Assembly: GCA_964492845.1 (NCBI GenBank)
Contig: CAZBMZ010000008.1
Coordinates: forward strand, 146,448-210,447
Source of the DNA: JADJPF01 sp964492845
GTDB taxonomy: Bacteria; Acidobacteriota; Blastocatellia; Chloracidobacteriales; JADJPF01
Length of the DNA stretch: 64,000 nt
Direction: 5' to 3'
Shown: piece after piece, positions 25,753-34,507 of the stretch
Layout of the letters: each line of letters starts with the position of its first letter
Position numbering within the stretch: the stretch's first letter is position 1
Made by a program: the position numbers and the translations under genes
The notes under the pieces: generated by a model
The model's database searches: none
The model's input: only the letters and a program-made list of their open reading frames with translations
Told to the model about the DNA's origin: nothing

Positions 25753-27966
25753 CTACTCAATTGTAAAATCTTGTTCTTGAGAAACTTGTTTTTTGCCCTT
25801 AGCATCATTAATAGTAATTTTTAGTTGATATTGTCCTGAAGGAAAACCCATTAAGGGAAGACTTCCGCCATAGGCAATACGTCCGATTTTGTCGAGTTTT
25901 TCAACTACATCTATTTGAGGACTAGTAAATAAGGCTTTATCACCTTGTAAAATTTGGACTTGTGCTGTTAGTTCAGGAATTTTTTTACTAGCTTTATTGT
26001 CAAAAACATAACATAAAAACCCAATAGATGATTTTTCTGAAAATATATTCAAAGCTTGTCCACTACCGCTAATATTTGGAGCAATATCTTTAGCATTGCT
26101 GTCTGAATGTAGCAATAAAATATTACTTAAGGCTAACTTAGATTTTTCTAAATCTGGAACTTCTACCCAGGTAGTAGCACTACCAAGTTTATTACTAATA
26201 GGATCACGTAGGGCAAAGCGAATATTATAAAAACCTGGTTTTAATGTCAAAGTTCGACTAAAGAAAAACCAGGCTTTACCTATTTGTTTATAGCGGGCTT
26301 CTGTAAGATTTAGATCCAAGTTACTTTCCGAGGAATGAACAATTTTGCCATTTTCTGCAACTACAACTAACAATGAATTTAGCTTATTTTGGTAGTTATT
26401 ATTAACTTTATTAAAGTTAATATTGCTGAGATTAACAGCTAAAGAAACCGCACTATTATCTTTAGTATTGTCAATATGACCTAAAAAATCCGTTTTTAGT
26501 TTTAAGTTCACATCTTTAACAGGTAAAATAGATGTCATAGCTTGAAATAAATTATTGGTAGCAATTGAGTTAGCGTTTTCTACTTGTTCTTGATTTGTGC
26601 TATTTTTATCACTATTTATTTTGTTTTTTTCTGACTGTTCTTTTGCTATTTTTTCTTTTTTTGCTAATTCTTTTAGATCAATTTTTTCACCACCGCTAAA
26701 ATAGCCTTTACGAGTTTTTATAGTTAAATCTTTACGAGTTTTTATCTTAATTTGGAATTTGTTAAACTTGCCATCTTTTTCAACTGACGTTGGATAATAG
26801 GCTAGTAAATAATAGCTAGAGCTTTCATCAACAATACGTTTTAGCCCTCCAGACAAGTCATTAGTATTAATTATGCTAACTCCACCTGTATCAGCCGCTA
26901 AAGTATTTAGCCCTATTACACTAGCAAATAATTCACGACCAGATAGACTTATTCCAACTCCTGTAAGATCAAAAGAAGACTTTTCAGCCCCAAAAGGATT
27001 ATTAGGGCCAAAACCTAATCCATCACTACCTAAAGAGTAAATTACAACGCCTGCACGAGTAGCAGAATCAACAATTCGTTGCATTTGTTGGTAGTGATCA
27101 GCTTCTCTAGGTTCAAGTAAAAAACCATCTGATACTAAAATCATTGTTTTACGACCTGGTACACTCTTAAGAGCCAGAATACTATTACGGATTGTTTGCA
27201 AAGTAGCAGTAGTTTGAAGATTTAGCGCGTCAACTATTTGGCGGGATGTAGTTTGTATATCTCTTTCAGCTGTAGTTCGTGGAATAGGAATCCCAATATT
27301 TTCAATATATCTCATAACAGCTAAATCTAAAGATTCAATTTCACCTTCTAAAATTTTTTGTGCTTGAAATTCTGTTAAATCAGCCAGGTTATTTGGTGGA
27401 ACCGTTGGACGAACTTGAGATCTAAGCCTTTCAACTGCTCTACGCATTACTCTTGGATCATCAGTTAGTTGTTGTAAAAACCCTAGTCCGCCACCAGTGC
27501 TAATAACTGCAACTTTATCTCCAACTTGAAATTGTGTATTAATTAAATTAAGAAGTTGTTTTCTTACATTAACTATATTATTAAAGCTGATATGTAGGTC
27601 ATCAACCAAGATAATAAAATTGCGGCCAGATTGCTCAATAAGCGGAACGTCTATAGGTATATTCTTACTGGTGTTTATTGGAGATTTAATAGTAGATTTT
27701 GCGTCTACTTTAGGGCGCACTATGGAAAAAAAAGAAATATCTTGCAGTTTACCATCTTCTAATAACTCAAAATCTTCTTTTGTTAAGTTATTGACTATAT
27801 TGCCTTTTTTGTCTGTAACTACTACATCAAGTTGTATTAGTTCTGTATCAATACGTATAGCTTCACCATCATCTTGATTATTTTGATTAGAATTTTCTTG
27901 AGAAAAAGCTAAAGTGCTAAAGAGAAAAAGCAGAAGTATAGATAAAAATAAATGCTTTCGTAACAT
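25753..27966 (-). CDS. Large exported VWFA-domain protein (acidobacterial VWFA-related type)
   Basis: 737 residues. Signal peptide 1-22 (ends LAFSQ). Opening LIQLDVVVTDKKGNIVNNLTKEDFELLEDGK matches the lead-in strand pattern of this family. The VWA-like domain runs about 115-400; its first MIDAS stretch is VDDLHIS rather than DxSxS, so metal binding may be changed, while LVSDGFLLEP is retained. A charged Lys/Asn/Gln-rich linker (about 425-465) leads to beta-rich C-terminal domains. It is a distant paralogue of the smaller VWFA protein 1.2 kb away on the other strand. Confidence 0.85.
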   Translation of the reverse strand: MLRKHLFLSILLLFLFSTLAFSQENSNQNNQDDGEAIRIDTELIQLDVVVTDKKGNIVNNLTKEDFELLEDGKLQDISFFSIVRPKVDAKSTIKSPINTSKNIPIDVPLIEQSGRNFIILVDDLHISFNNIVNVRKQLLNLINTQFQVGDKVAVISTGGGLGFLQQLTDDPRVMRRAVERLRSQVRPTVPPNNLADLTEFQAQKILEGEIESLDLAVMRYIENIGIPIPRTTAERDIQTTSRQIVDALNLQTTATLQTIRNSILALKSVPGRKTMILVSDGFLLEPREADHYQQMQRIVDSATRAGVVIYSLGSDGLGFGPNNPFGAEKSSFDLTGVGISLSGRELFASVIGLNTLAADTGGVSIINTNDLSGGLKRIVDESSSYYLLAYYPTSVEKDGKFNKFQIKIKTRKDLTIKTRKGYFSGGEKIDLKELAKKEKIAKEQSEKNKINSDKNSTNQEQVENANSIATNNLFQAMTSILPVKDVNLKLKTDFLGHIDNTKDNSAVSLAVNLSNINFNKVNNNYQNKLNSLLVVVAENGKIVHSSESNLDLNLTEARYKQIGKAWFFFSRTLTLKPGFYNIRFALRDPISNKLGSATTWVEVPDLEKSKLALSNILLLHSDSNAKDIAPNISGSGQALNIFSEKSSIGFLCYVFDNKASKKIPELTAQVQILQGDKALFTSPQIDVVEKLDKIGRIAYGGSLPLMGFPSGQYQLKITINDAKGKKQVSQEQDFTIE

Positions 27967-28092
27967 AACTAGTTTATCCCTTTCATTGTTGTTCTTAAGA
28001 AATATTAATTAGCTTAAATGTTCCTAGAACTTATTTTTTATTCACGTAAGTTTGTCTTGCTAGTCAGGCTAAGAAAAAATGCTTTTACAGGT

Positions 28093-28098
28093 TATAAT
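28093..28098 (+). promoter_or_regulatory. Possible -10 box for queF
   Basis: TATAAT 44 bases before the queF ATG. No matching -35 hexamer at 16-18 bases was found, so this is tentative. Confidence 0.25.
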
Positions 28099-28141
28099 AG
28101 CCTAAATTTGATGACCTTAGATTACTTAGAGGAGAGAATGG

Positions 28142-28537
28142 ATGTCCACCGGATATACAGAAAAAGAAGCAAAAGCCGGGTTAGATGTAGCACTTCCTAG
28201 CATTGAATGTTGGCCCAATCAATTTCAAGATTATGAGATTGAGATTGAAATCCCTGAATTTACTTCTATTTGCCCTAAAACAGGACTACCTGATTTTGGA
28301 ACTATCACAATTCGCTATCAACCTAATGAATTTTGTGTAGAATTAAAATCGCTTAAGCAATATTTCTTAGAGTATAGAAATGTTGGCATTTTTTATGAAA
28401 ATGTTATTAATCGTGTGTTGAATGATTTTGTAGCGGCTTGTCAGCCGGTTTGGGCTGAGGTAATAGGCGAATTTACCCCACGTGGAGGTATTCGTTCCAG
28501 GGCCAAAGCACGCTATCCAAGAACAGAAAAGAGTTAG
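28142..28537 (+). CDS. queF: NADPH-dependent 7-cyano-7-deazaguanine reductase, type I
   Basis: 131 residues, normal for short-type QueF. Reduces preQ0 to preQ1 in queuosine synthesis. Diagnostic: catalytic Cys44 in TSICPKTGLPDFGT with Asp51, and VELKSLKQYFLEYRN (QueF motif that binds NADPH). Glu86 is kept in GIFYEN, where Tyr85 takes the place of the His found in Bacillus QueF (FHE). The ATG at 28142 follows AGAGGAGAG at 28128-28136; a second ATG four bases earlier is out of frame. Other que genes are not in the window. Promoter region upstream is shared with the divergent VWFA gene. Confidence 0.96.
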   Translation: MSTGYTEKEAKAGLDVALPSIECWPNQFQDYEIEIEIPEFTSICPKTGLPDFGTITIRYQPNEFCVELKSLKQYFLEYRNVGIFYENVINRVLNDFVAACQPVWAEVIGEFTPRGGIRSRAKARYPRTEKS

Positions 28538-28593
28538 ATTTCTTTGTATATTCTTAACTACAAAAAGTTTATCTTAAAGTGTGCTAACTATGG

Positions 28594-28622
28594 TTGTTTG
28601 ATTAAAAATTTTCGGCTAGTAT
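28594..28622 (+). promoter_or_regulatory. Candidate sigma-70 promoter for the SOD gene
   Basis: TTGTTT (28594-28599), exact 17-base spacer, TAGTAT (28617-28622). The -35 and -10 each match the consensus in four of six positions. It lies 65 bases before the SOD start. Confidence 0.35.
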
Positions 28623-28687
28623 GGCCTTTTCCTAGATAGCAATAACTTACTAATTTATCAAATAAATAAAAATCTGGAGGATAATTT

Positions 28688-29281
28688 ATGTCTGGAAATC
28701 AGCCCTACCAGGAGCAGAAATACGACCTTTCTAATCTTAATGGTATTTCCGATAAGCAATTAGAAATTCACTTTGGACTTTACGCTGGCTATGTGAAAAA
28801 TACTAATTTACTAAATGAACAAATCGGTGATTTGCTAAAAAATGGTAAAGGTGGAACACCTGAATATGCAGAACTTAAACGCCGTTTAGGTTTTGAATAT
28901 AATGGTATGCGCTTACATGAATATTACTTTGGTAATATGACTAAAAGCCCACAAGATCTAGCAGGAGATTCAAAGCTACATACTCAAATCAACAATGTTT
29001 TTGGCAGCTATGACAACTGGAAAACAGATTTTGTCAAAGTTGGAACAATGCGCGGTGTAGGCTGGGCAATGCTTTATCAAGACCCAACCAATGGAAATCT
29101 TTCCAATCACTGGATTACATTGCATGAAGATGGACATCCAGCCGGGTTTACCCCACTGCTTGTAATGGACGTTTGGGAACATGCCTTTATGGTAGATTAC
29201 AAGCCTGCTGAACGCGCCAAATATATAGAAGCTTTCTTTTCTAATATTTGCTGGAATAGCGTAGAAAAAAGAATGAGCTAA
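28688..29281 (+). CDS. Iron/manganese superoxide dismutase family protein
   Basis: 197 residues. Metal ligands are all present: His28 (EIHFGLYAGYV), His77 (MRLHEYYFGN), Asp161 and His165 (MDVWEHAF). The usual second-sphere His pair after the first ligand (KHHxxYV) is replaced by Leu-Tyr-Ala, the residue two before the Asp ligand is Val (not Gly as in typical Mn or Thr as in E. coli Fe enzyme), and His/Glu residues appear where the Gln of MnSOD lies (TLHEDGH). Metal preference therefore cannot be read. Dismutes superoxide in the cytoplasm. TGGAGG lies 7 bases before the ATG. Three palindromic repeats follow the stop. Confidence 0.9.
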   Translation: MSGNQPYQEQKYDLSNLNGISDKQLEIHFGLYAGYVKNTNLLNEQIGDLLKNGKGGTPEYAELKRRLGFEYNGMRLHEYYFGNMTKSPQDLAGDSKLHTQINNVFGSYDNWKTDFVKVGTMRGVGWAMLYQDPTNGNLSNHWITLHEDGHPAGFTPLLVMDVWEHAFMVDYKPAERAKYIEAFFSNICWNSVEKRMS

Positions 29282-29298
29282 GCCATCTGATTTTTTAT

Positions 29299-29635
29299 AG
29301 ACCTGCCCTAAAGGACAGGTCTACTATCAAAAGCCCCTACAGGGCTTAAGAAAAGAATCTTAACCTTTTGTACCATGTAATGGTATTTGATAATAGCCAA
29401 GTCCTTCAGACCTGCCCTAAAGGACAGGTCTACTACCAAAAGCCCCTACAGGGCTTAAGAAAAGAATTTTAACCTTTTATACCATGTAGTGGTATTTGAT
29501 AATAGCTAAGTCCTTCAGACCTGCCCTAAAGGACAGGTCTACTACCAAAAGCCCCTACAGGGCTTAAGAAAAGAATTTTAACCTTTTATACCACGTAGTG
29601 GTATTTGATAATAGCCAAGTCCTTCAGGGCTTGGC
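29299..29635. repeat. Three tandem 109-bp copies of the composite palindromic element
   Basis: Units start at 29299, 29408 and 29517 (period exactly 109). Each has hairpin 1 (AGACCTG-CCCTAAAGGA-CAGGTCT), linker ACTATCAAA or ACTACCAAA, hairpin 2 (AGCCC-CTACA-GGGCT), AT-rich spacer, hairpin 3 (ACCAT/ACCAC...GTGGT) and inverted linker TTTGATAATAG. In the first two units the closing hairpin stops after GCCAAGTCCTT or GCTAAGTCCTT and passes into hairpin 1 of the next unit; the complete hairpin 4 (GCCAAG...CTTGGC, 29614-29635) appears only at the end. Units differ at few positions. It follows the SOD gene and could act as its terminator. Confidence 0.93.
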
Positions 29636-29751
29636 TATTTGGTTTAATTATTTGGCTTGACTAAAATCAGTAGTAAAAAATAGGTACTACTTAAAAAAGC
29701 TTTTTTGTTATACTTGCGCTTCTGACATTTTTGGAGGAACTACCAAAATCC

Positions 29752-31518
29752 ATGCATTATTTAATTATTTATTCACCAGGCTTACCACCTCGCACTGTTT
29801 GGCTTACCCAAAATAAACAAACCATTGGACGCTCAAGCCGTGCAGATATAAATATTAATGACTCTTTTGCTTCCCGTATTCATGCAGTCTTAGAACTACG
29901 TGGAGATAATTACTGGCTTACAGATCTTGGTAGTCAAAATGGTACATATTACAATGAAACTAGGGTTTCAAGAGAGCTTTGTTTAACACCAACAGATCGA
30001 ATTAGAATCGGTGAAACCGAGCTACATTACTATAGAGAAACTGCTGAAGGTGCAGGAACAAAGACTAGTGTTATTTTCCATAATAACCAATCGGGCCAAA
30101 GCCCTGAAGTTACCTTGGGGCCTGAGCCTGGAACCCGTATGTCTCGGGTGCTTGTGCCTTCCTCTACCCAACTTTTATCAGACAAGCAATTACAAAGAAA
30201 AGTAGCAAAAGATTTTGTTGATAATGCCCAACAAAGAGATCTCCTAGCATTAGTAACAAAAGTCGGGTTAATGCTTTCGGACTGGTCATTAGACCAATTG
30301 CTTGAAAATATTTTAGATATAGTTTTTGAAAATATTCAGGCAGACCGAGGATTTTTACTACTTGTAGAAAAAAGCGGTGATTTAACCTGTAAAGTTGCCC
30401 GTTATCGAGTCCCACCATCTACTGGGGAAACTCCCGAAGTAGCTATTAGTCGTCATATTTCTGATTTAGTTTTACAACAAAAGTCGGTTTTAACTTCAGA
30501 TGCACAACAAGACGCGCGATTTGCTGGCGCACAATCAATAGTTTTATCTGGAATGCGTTCTTGTATGGCTGTTCCATTAGCACTACATGAACAAGTTTTA
30601 GGAATGATTTACGTAGATAATCCTTATGAAAAACGTTTTAGTGAAGATGATCTACGTGTATTAACTACTATTGCATCTGTAGCAGCAATTAAAGTTGAGC
30701 AAGCACGTTTTCTAAAAGAACATTTAGAAAAACAACGTATTGAGCAAGAATTAGAAGTAGCTGTAACAATTCAAAAGCGTATTTTGCCCCAGGAACCTCC
30801 TGCTATGGATGGTTTAGAAGTAATAGGTGTTAATATTCCTTGTCATACGGTAGGAGGAGATTACTATGATTTTGTTATCTCTTCTCCAGAAAACATTGGT
30901 TTTTGTATTGCTGATGTTTCTGGCAAAGGAATCCCAGCAGCATTACTTGTGTCTACCTTACAAGCAACTTTTCGAGCAACTATAGATATAGAACAACCTG
31001 ACCTATTAGAAGCAATTTCACGAATTAATAAAGTAATTTGTCGTAGTACGCCTTCTTATAGCTATATTACCTTCTTTTATGGGTTATTAAATAAACATTC
31101 AAAAGGTTTTACCTCTGTTAATGCTGGTCATAATGCTCCACTAGTAATTAGACGAGGGGGAAAAGTATTAAAGTTAGAAAAAGGTGGTTTTTGTTTGGGT
31201 ATGTTTGAAAAAGCTCAATATGAAATAGAAGAAATATTTTTAGAGGATGGAGATTTAGTTTGTCTTTATACTGATGGGCTAACAGAAGCAAACAATATTG
31301 AGCAAGAAGAATTTGGTGAAGCACGACTTATTACTTTTTTACAAGAAAACCGCACTTTAGCATTAGATGAGCTTTCCAAACAGCTTTATCGGCAAATAGA
31401 AAATTTTGTAGGGGATGAACCACAACACGACGATTTAACTTATATATTATTTAGGCTAGAAAGCGATTTATCCGACGGAGAAACAATAATTTTTGATATT
31501 CCAGATGATGAAGATTAA
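29752..31518 (+). CDS. FHA-GAF-SpoIIE (RsbU-type) protein phosphatase
   Basis: 588 residues from the ATG at 29752, with GGAGGA at 29733-29738; a TTG start would overlap that site. FHA domain about 8-100 (IGRSSRADI, then SRIHAV and GSQNGTY: phosphothreonine-binding residues intact). GAF domain about 165-320. PP2C-like SpoIIE/RsbU domain about 350-580 with GGDYYDF, ADVSGKGIPAAL, NAGHNAP and YTDGLTEA, retaining the metal-binding Asp residues. Such proteins dephosphorylate anti-sigma antagonists in partner-switching. No anti-sigma antagonist gene nearby. Ends overlapping the convergent gene by 4 bases. Confidence 0.93.
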   Translation: MHYLIIYSPGLPPRTVWLTQNKQTIGRSSRADININDSFASRIHAVLELRGDNYWLTDLGSQNGTYYNETRVSRELCLTPTDRIRIGETELHYYRETAEGAGTKTSVIFHNNQSGQSPEVTLGPEPGTRMSRVLVPSSTQLLSDKQLQRKVAKDFVDNAQQRDLLALVTKVGLMLSDWSLDQLLENILDIVFENIQADRGFLLLVEKSGDLTCKVARYRVPPSTGETPEVAISRHISDLVLQQKSVLTSDAQQDARFAGAQSIVLSGMRSCMAVPLALHEQVLGMIYVDNPYEKRFSEDDLRVLTTIASVAAIKVEQARFLKEHLEKQRIEQELEVAVTIQKRILPQEPPAMDGLEVIGVNIPCHTVGGDYYDFVISSPENIGFCIADVSGKGIPAALLVSTLQATFRATIDIEQPDLLEAISRINKVICRSTPSYSYITFFYGLLNKHSKGFTSVNAGHNAPLVIRRGGKVLKLEKGGFCLGMFEKAQYEIEEIFLEDGDLVCLYTDGLTEANNIEQEEFGEARLITFLQENRTLALDELSKQLYRQIENFVGDEPQHDDLTYILFRLESDLSDGETIIFDIPDDED

Positions 31519-32084
31519 AGCTTACTAGTTTTTTCGTCTTTTAAGCTAAAAGTGCCATTAGGGTTACGTCGGTTTAAGTGCAGCAAAATAGTTATCCCTA
31601 ATGGCAGCACCAAAAAGCTATAAATTAGACTTATTATTTTTATAGGTGTTTCAGCCTCTTGAGGAAGCCAACCAAAAATCAATATTAGACTTACACAAAC
31701 CAAGGTAATTAAAAATCCAGATAGCCCAACAACTACACCTAAACGTTTATCACAACGATAAGCTGTCCATGCAAGCACTAGCCCAACAGCACTTAACATT
31801 GGCCCACTTAATAAAATAGTGCGGATTTCTACAAAAATTCCTATTAATGAGCCAATAATTACCACTATTTGAATTAACGTCATTAGTTCAATATTGCCAT
31901 TGGCAAGGATTCTATTAGGTCGATTGTCTTGGCTTGTTTGGCTTGATTGATAAGATTTGGTGCTAACATCTTTAATGATGCTGCAACGGCGACAAAAATT
32001 ATTTGCTCCATCAAAAAGATCTGACTGATGGCAGATTTCACATCTAAGAGGATATTTTTCTTGTCGAATTTTTATTTTAACCAT
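31515..32084 (-). CDS. Membrane protein with N-terminal zinc ribbon
   Basis: 189 residues. N-terminal CEIC and CRRC pairs, 16 residues apart (CEICHQSDLF...NFCRRC), give a zinc-ribbon-like cytoplasmic head; about 45 polar residues follow, then four hydrophobic segments (about 65-175) in two hairpin pairs and a short polar tail. No function assigned. Stop overlaps the convergent phosphatase gene by 4 bases. Confidence 0.75.
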   Translation of the reverse strand: MVKIKIRQEKYPLRCEICHQSDLFDGANNFCRRCSIIKDVSTKSYQSSQTSQDNRPNRILANGNIELMTLIQIVVIIGSLIGIFVEIRTILLSGPMLSAVGLVLAWTAYRCDKRLGVVVGLSGFLITLVCVSLILIFGWLPQEAETPIKIISLIYSFLVLPLGITILLHLNRRNPNGTFSLKDEKTSKL

Positions 32085-32528
32085 ACTAACAACTTATTTT
32101 TGATTAGAATTTAGCCATAAAATATTTAATAAATTAAAGATCTAAACAAATAACCCAAGTTCTTCTTAAAATCCCTAGCAAATTATACAATAGTTAATAA
32201 GTAAAAAATCTGTGTAACTGCTAAATTAAAGAAGTAGTTAAGAGCTAGTTAGAAGATATAATGGAACAAACTCTGAAATTTTCGCTGCTAATACTTCCCA
32301 TAACTTCTTTTAATCGCTATAATTGTGTCGGCTATTCCTTTTATATCTAAATTCATTATACAGAAACTATCAATTAACATAACTTACTTTTTATTTTGCC
32401 TAAAATACCGTCTGTTTCTGTATTGCCATTAAATGTGTGTTAGCTTAGTGGAAATTGTAAATATTTACTTAAACCACTTAAATTATAACGACCAGAAATT
32501 ATGTTAAAACCTTGAAGGAGATCACTCA
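32085..32528. other. 444-base divergent intergenic region
   Basis: Very AT-rich. Both flanking genes are transcribed away from it, so promoters for each are expected, but no -35/-10 pair is clear. AAGGAGAT at about 32514-32521 is the ribosome binding site of the beta-helix gene. No ORF, hairpin or repeat-family member was seen. Confidence 0.5.
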
Positions 32529-33434
32529 ATGGAGAAATTTAATGTTCGCAAAATTACTTTTTTAAGATTAGTAACTTTTGCATTGATTATTGCTGGCCTA
32601 ATTTTTAGTACAAACTTTGTTAAAGATGATGTTTCTGCTAATCACCCTGTATTAGTAGAAGGCGAAAGAGACTTTGACGGTGATGGTAGACTTGGTGCTG
32701 ATGAAGATGGTGATAATGCTACAGATAGAGTCTATGGAACAATCACTGCTGCATTACTAGCTGCTAATGGTGCTGCTAATGCTAATGGACAAGTAATTGT
32801 TGTTACTAGTGGCCGTTTCCCAGAATTAATCCGTATTCCTAATCCAGATGCAGGCCAAATGACTGTAAATGGTGTAACTCTTGTTGAAGCTGCTCCAGGC
32901 GTTATGGCTGATATTGATGCTGTTTTAGCTGGCAATGCTAATAATGGTGTTCGCCAAGCAGCAGTTGGTGTTCTTATCAATACAGATCTAACTGATAGAG
33001 CTATTATTTTACGTAACTTAAACATTCGTAACTATTTAGAAGGAATCCAAGTTTTAGGAGCTTCTAGAGTATTAATAGATGGCTGTCGTTTAGATAGCAA
33101 TCTTAATTTTGGTATTCGCGCTATGGGAACCTCTAGAGTCAATGTTACTAGAACTACTGTTCAAGCTTCTGGTATGAGATTTAATCCTATGATGGGAACA
33201 CCAGGCCCAGGTACAGGTATTCGCTTTGAAGAGCAAGCTAGAGGCACTATTGTTGATAGTACAATTTCTGGCAATACCGCTACTGGATTAAGCAATGGCT
33301 CTACTCAACCTGTTGTACTATCAAGAACTACTGTTTTTGATAATGGCACCAATGTTTCTGGTACTTCAGCTTCTTCTTTTGTTAAGTTGTCTGATGAGAT
33401 GACACCAGAAGTAGAAAATGATTCATTAAGATAA
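32529..33434 (+). CDS. Secreted right-handed beta-helix protein with EF-hand loop (paralogue 1)
   Basis: 301 residues. Signal peptide ends at about residue 37 (VSA, then NHP). Residues 48-59 (DFDGDGRLGADE) are a canonical 12-residue EF-hand loop D-x-D-x-D-G-x-L-x-x-x-E. The rest is a chain of short strands with stacked Val/Ile and Asn (for example VLIDGCRLDSNLNFGIRAMG) typical of parallel beta-helix repeats, ending in a Ser/Thr-rich tail. No pectate-lyase catalytic signature recognised. A paralogue with the same layout follows after 26 bases. Probably an envelope or extracellular structural or glycan-binding protein. Confidence 0.85.
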   Translation: MEKFNVRKITFLRLVTFALIIAGLIFSTNFVKDDVSANHPVLVEGERDFDGDGRLGADEDGDNATDRVYGTITAALLAANGAANANGQVIVVTSGRFPELIRIPNPDAGQMTVNGVTLVEAAPGVMADIDAVLAGNANNGVRQAAVGVLINTDLTDRAIILRNLNIRNYLEGIQVLGASRVLIDGCRLDSNLNFGIRAMGTSRVNVTRTTVQASGMRFNPMMGTPGPGTGIRFEEQARGTIVDSTISGNTATGLSNGSTQPVVLSRTTVFDNGTNVSGTSASSFVKLSDEMTPEVENDSLR

Positions 33435-33460
33435 GTCTTAAACAAAGAAGGAGAATAAAA

Positions 33461-34336
33461 ATGAGCAAAATTACTCGGTTTATTGTGTTAGCTTCTCTAA
33501 TTTTAGCATTTGGTTTTGTTGCTACTTCCTGGAACACTACAGACGTAGCAGCTAACCATCCATTATTAGTAGAAGGTGAAAGAGATTTTGATGGTGATGG
33601 TTTACTTGGTGTTGATGAAGATTTAGATAATGCTTCTGACCAAGTATTTGGAACTATTGGTGCTGCATTGGGTATGGCTAATGCTGGTGCTAACCAAAAC
33701 GGCGTTGCTGTAGTTGTTACTTCTGGTCGCTTTTTAGAAAGTGCCCGTATTACAGGTGCTAATGGTAATGTCACTTTAGAAGCTGCTCCTGGTGTAAGTG
33801 CTATGATTGAAGCAGTTCGTGCTGGCAATGCTGGTAACGCTGACCGTCAAGCCCGCCCTGGTATTATTGTAGATGCTCCAGCAACTAGAATTGTTACCAT
33901 TCGCAATATGATTAGTCGTAACTGGACTGATGGTATTCAAATTAATGGTTCTTCTAGAGTGGTTATTGATAATTGCCGTGTAGAAAATAATACTAACTTT
34001 GGTATCCATGTCACTGGTTCAGCTAAAGTTACTATTAGCAATTCTACAGTAGCTTCCTCTGGATTCCGTTCTGGTGCTGCTCCTGCCAACAACATGCCTA
34101 ATCCAGGTATTGGTATTGGTTTTGAAGGCAGTTCAACCGGTACAGTAGCATTTACTACTGTTAGCGGTAGCGTAGCAGCCGGTGTTTCTAATACCTCTTC
34201 TGCTGGTAGAAAAGCTGTAGGAATTTTATCTGTTAATGCTTTTGATAACAATCCAAACTTTAATGGTATCAAACCAGCTAAAGGAACTATTCCTGCTGTT
34301 GCTGCTCCAAGCCAAGATGATCCAGATAATCAATAA
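33461..34336 (+). CDS. Secreted right-handed beta-helix protein with EF-hand loop (paralogue 2)
   Basis: 291 residues with the same order of parts: signal peptide ending about residue 31 (VAA, then NHP), EF-hand loop at 42-53 (DFDGDGLLGVDE), and beta-helix repeats. The stretches after the signal peptide are almost identical in both proteins (HPxLVEGERDFDGDG) while later parts diverge, so this is a tandem duplication under different constraint. AAGGAGAAT precedes the ATG. Followed by a terminator, so the two form one operon. Confidence 0.85.
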   Translation: MSKITRFIVLASLILAFGFVATSWNTTDVAANHPLLVEGERDFDGDGLLGVDEDLDNASDQVFGTIGAALGMANAGANQNGVAVVVTSGRFLESARITGANGNVTLEAAPGVSAMIEAVRAGNAGNADRQARPGIIVDAPATRIVTIRNMISRNWTDGIQINGSSRVVIDNCRVENNTNFGIHVTGSAKVTISNSTVASSGFRSGAAPANNMPNPGIGIGFEGSSTGTVAFTTVSGSVAAGVSNTSSAGRKAVGILSVNAFDNNPNFNGIKPAKGTIPAVAAPSQDDPDNQ

Positions 34337-34345
34337 TAGTTAATT

Positions 34346-34380
34346 AAAAAAGGGATATGAAAATCTTTGTATCCCTTTTT
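34346..34380 (+). terminator. Terminator after the beta-helix pair
   Basis: AAAAAGGGATA (34347-34357) pairs with TATCCCTTTTT (34370-34380) and ends in the T run. It lies 10 bases after the stop. Confidence 0.88.
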
Positions 34381-34507
34381 AATCCTCAAAGTTTGCTTAT
34401 CCTCAAATAATTTTTTGTAGCCTTACCCAAAGTTAATAAGCCTTGCAACAAACCAACTATATTCTATAATTTCAGAAAAAGACTTTTCATAAATTAATAG
34501 ATTTTCC

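Noticed and set aside
28018..28141. A preQ1 riboswitch in the queF leader
   Set aside because: queF leaders often carry one, but no C-rich loop with matching A-rich tail and stem of the preQ1-I type could be drawn in 28018-28141.
28018..28200. A 60-codon open frame overlapping the queF start
   Set aside because: It runs in another frame through the queF ribosome binding site and first codons, has no ribosome binding site of its own and no family likeness.
29299..29635. A CRISPR-like array
   Set aside because: The whole 109-bp unit repeats, there are no unique spacers, and the units are multi-hairpin palindromes; no cas genes are near.
31515..31518. Overlapping stop codons of convergent genes as a sign of misannotation
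   Set aside because: Both reading frames have clear domain or composition support, so a 4-base tail overlap is genuine.
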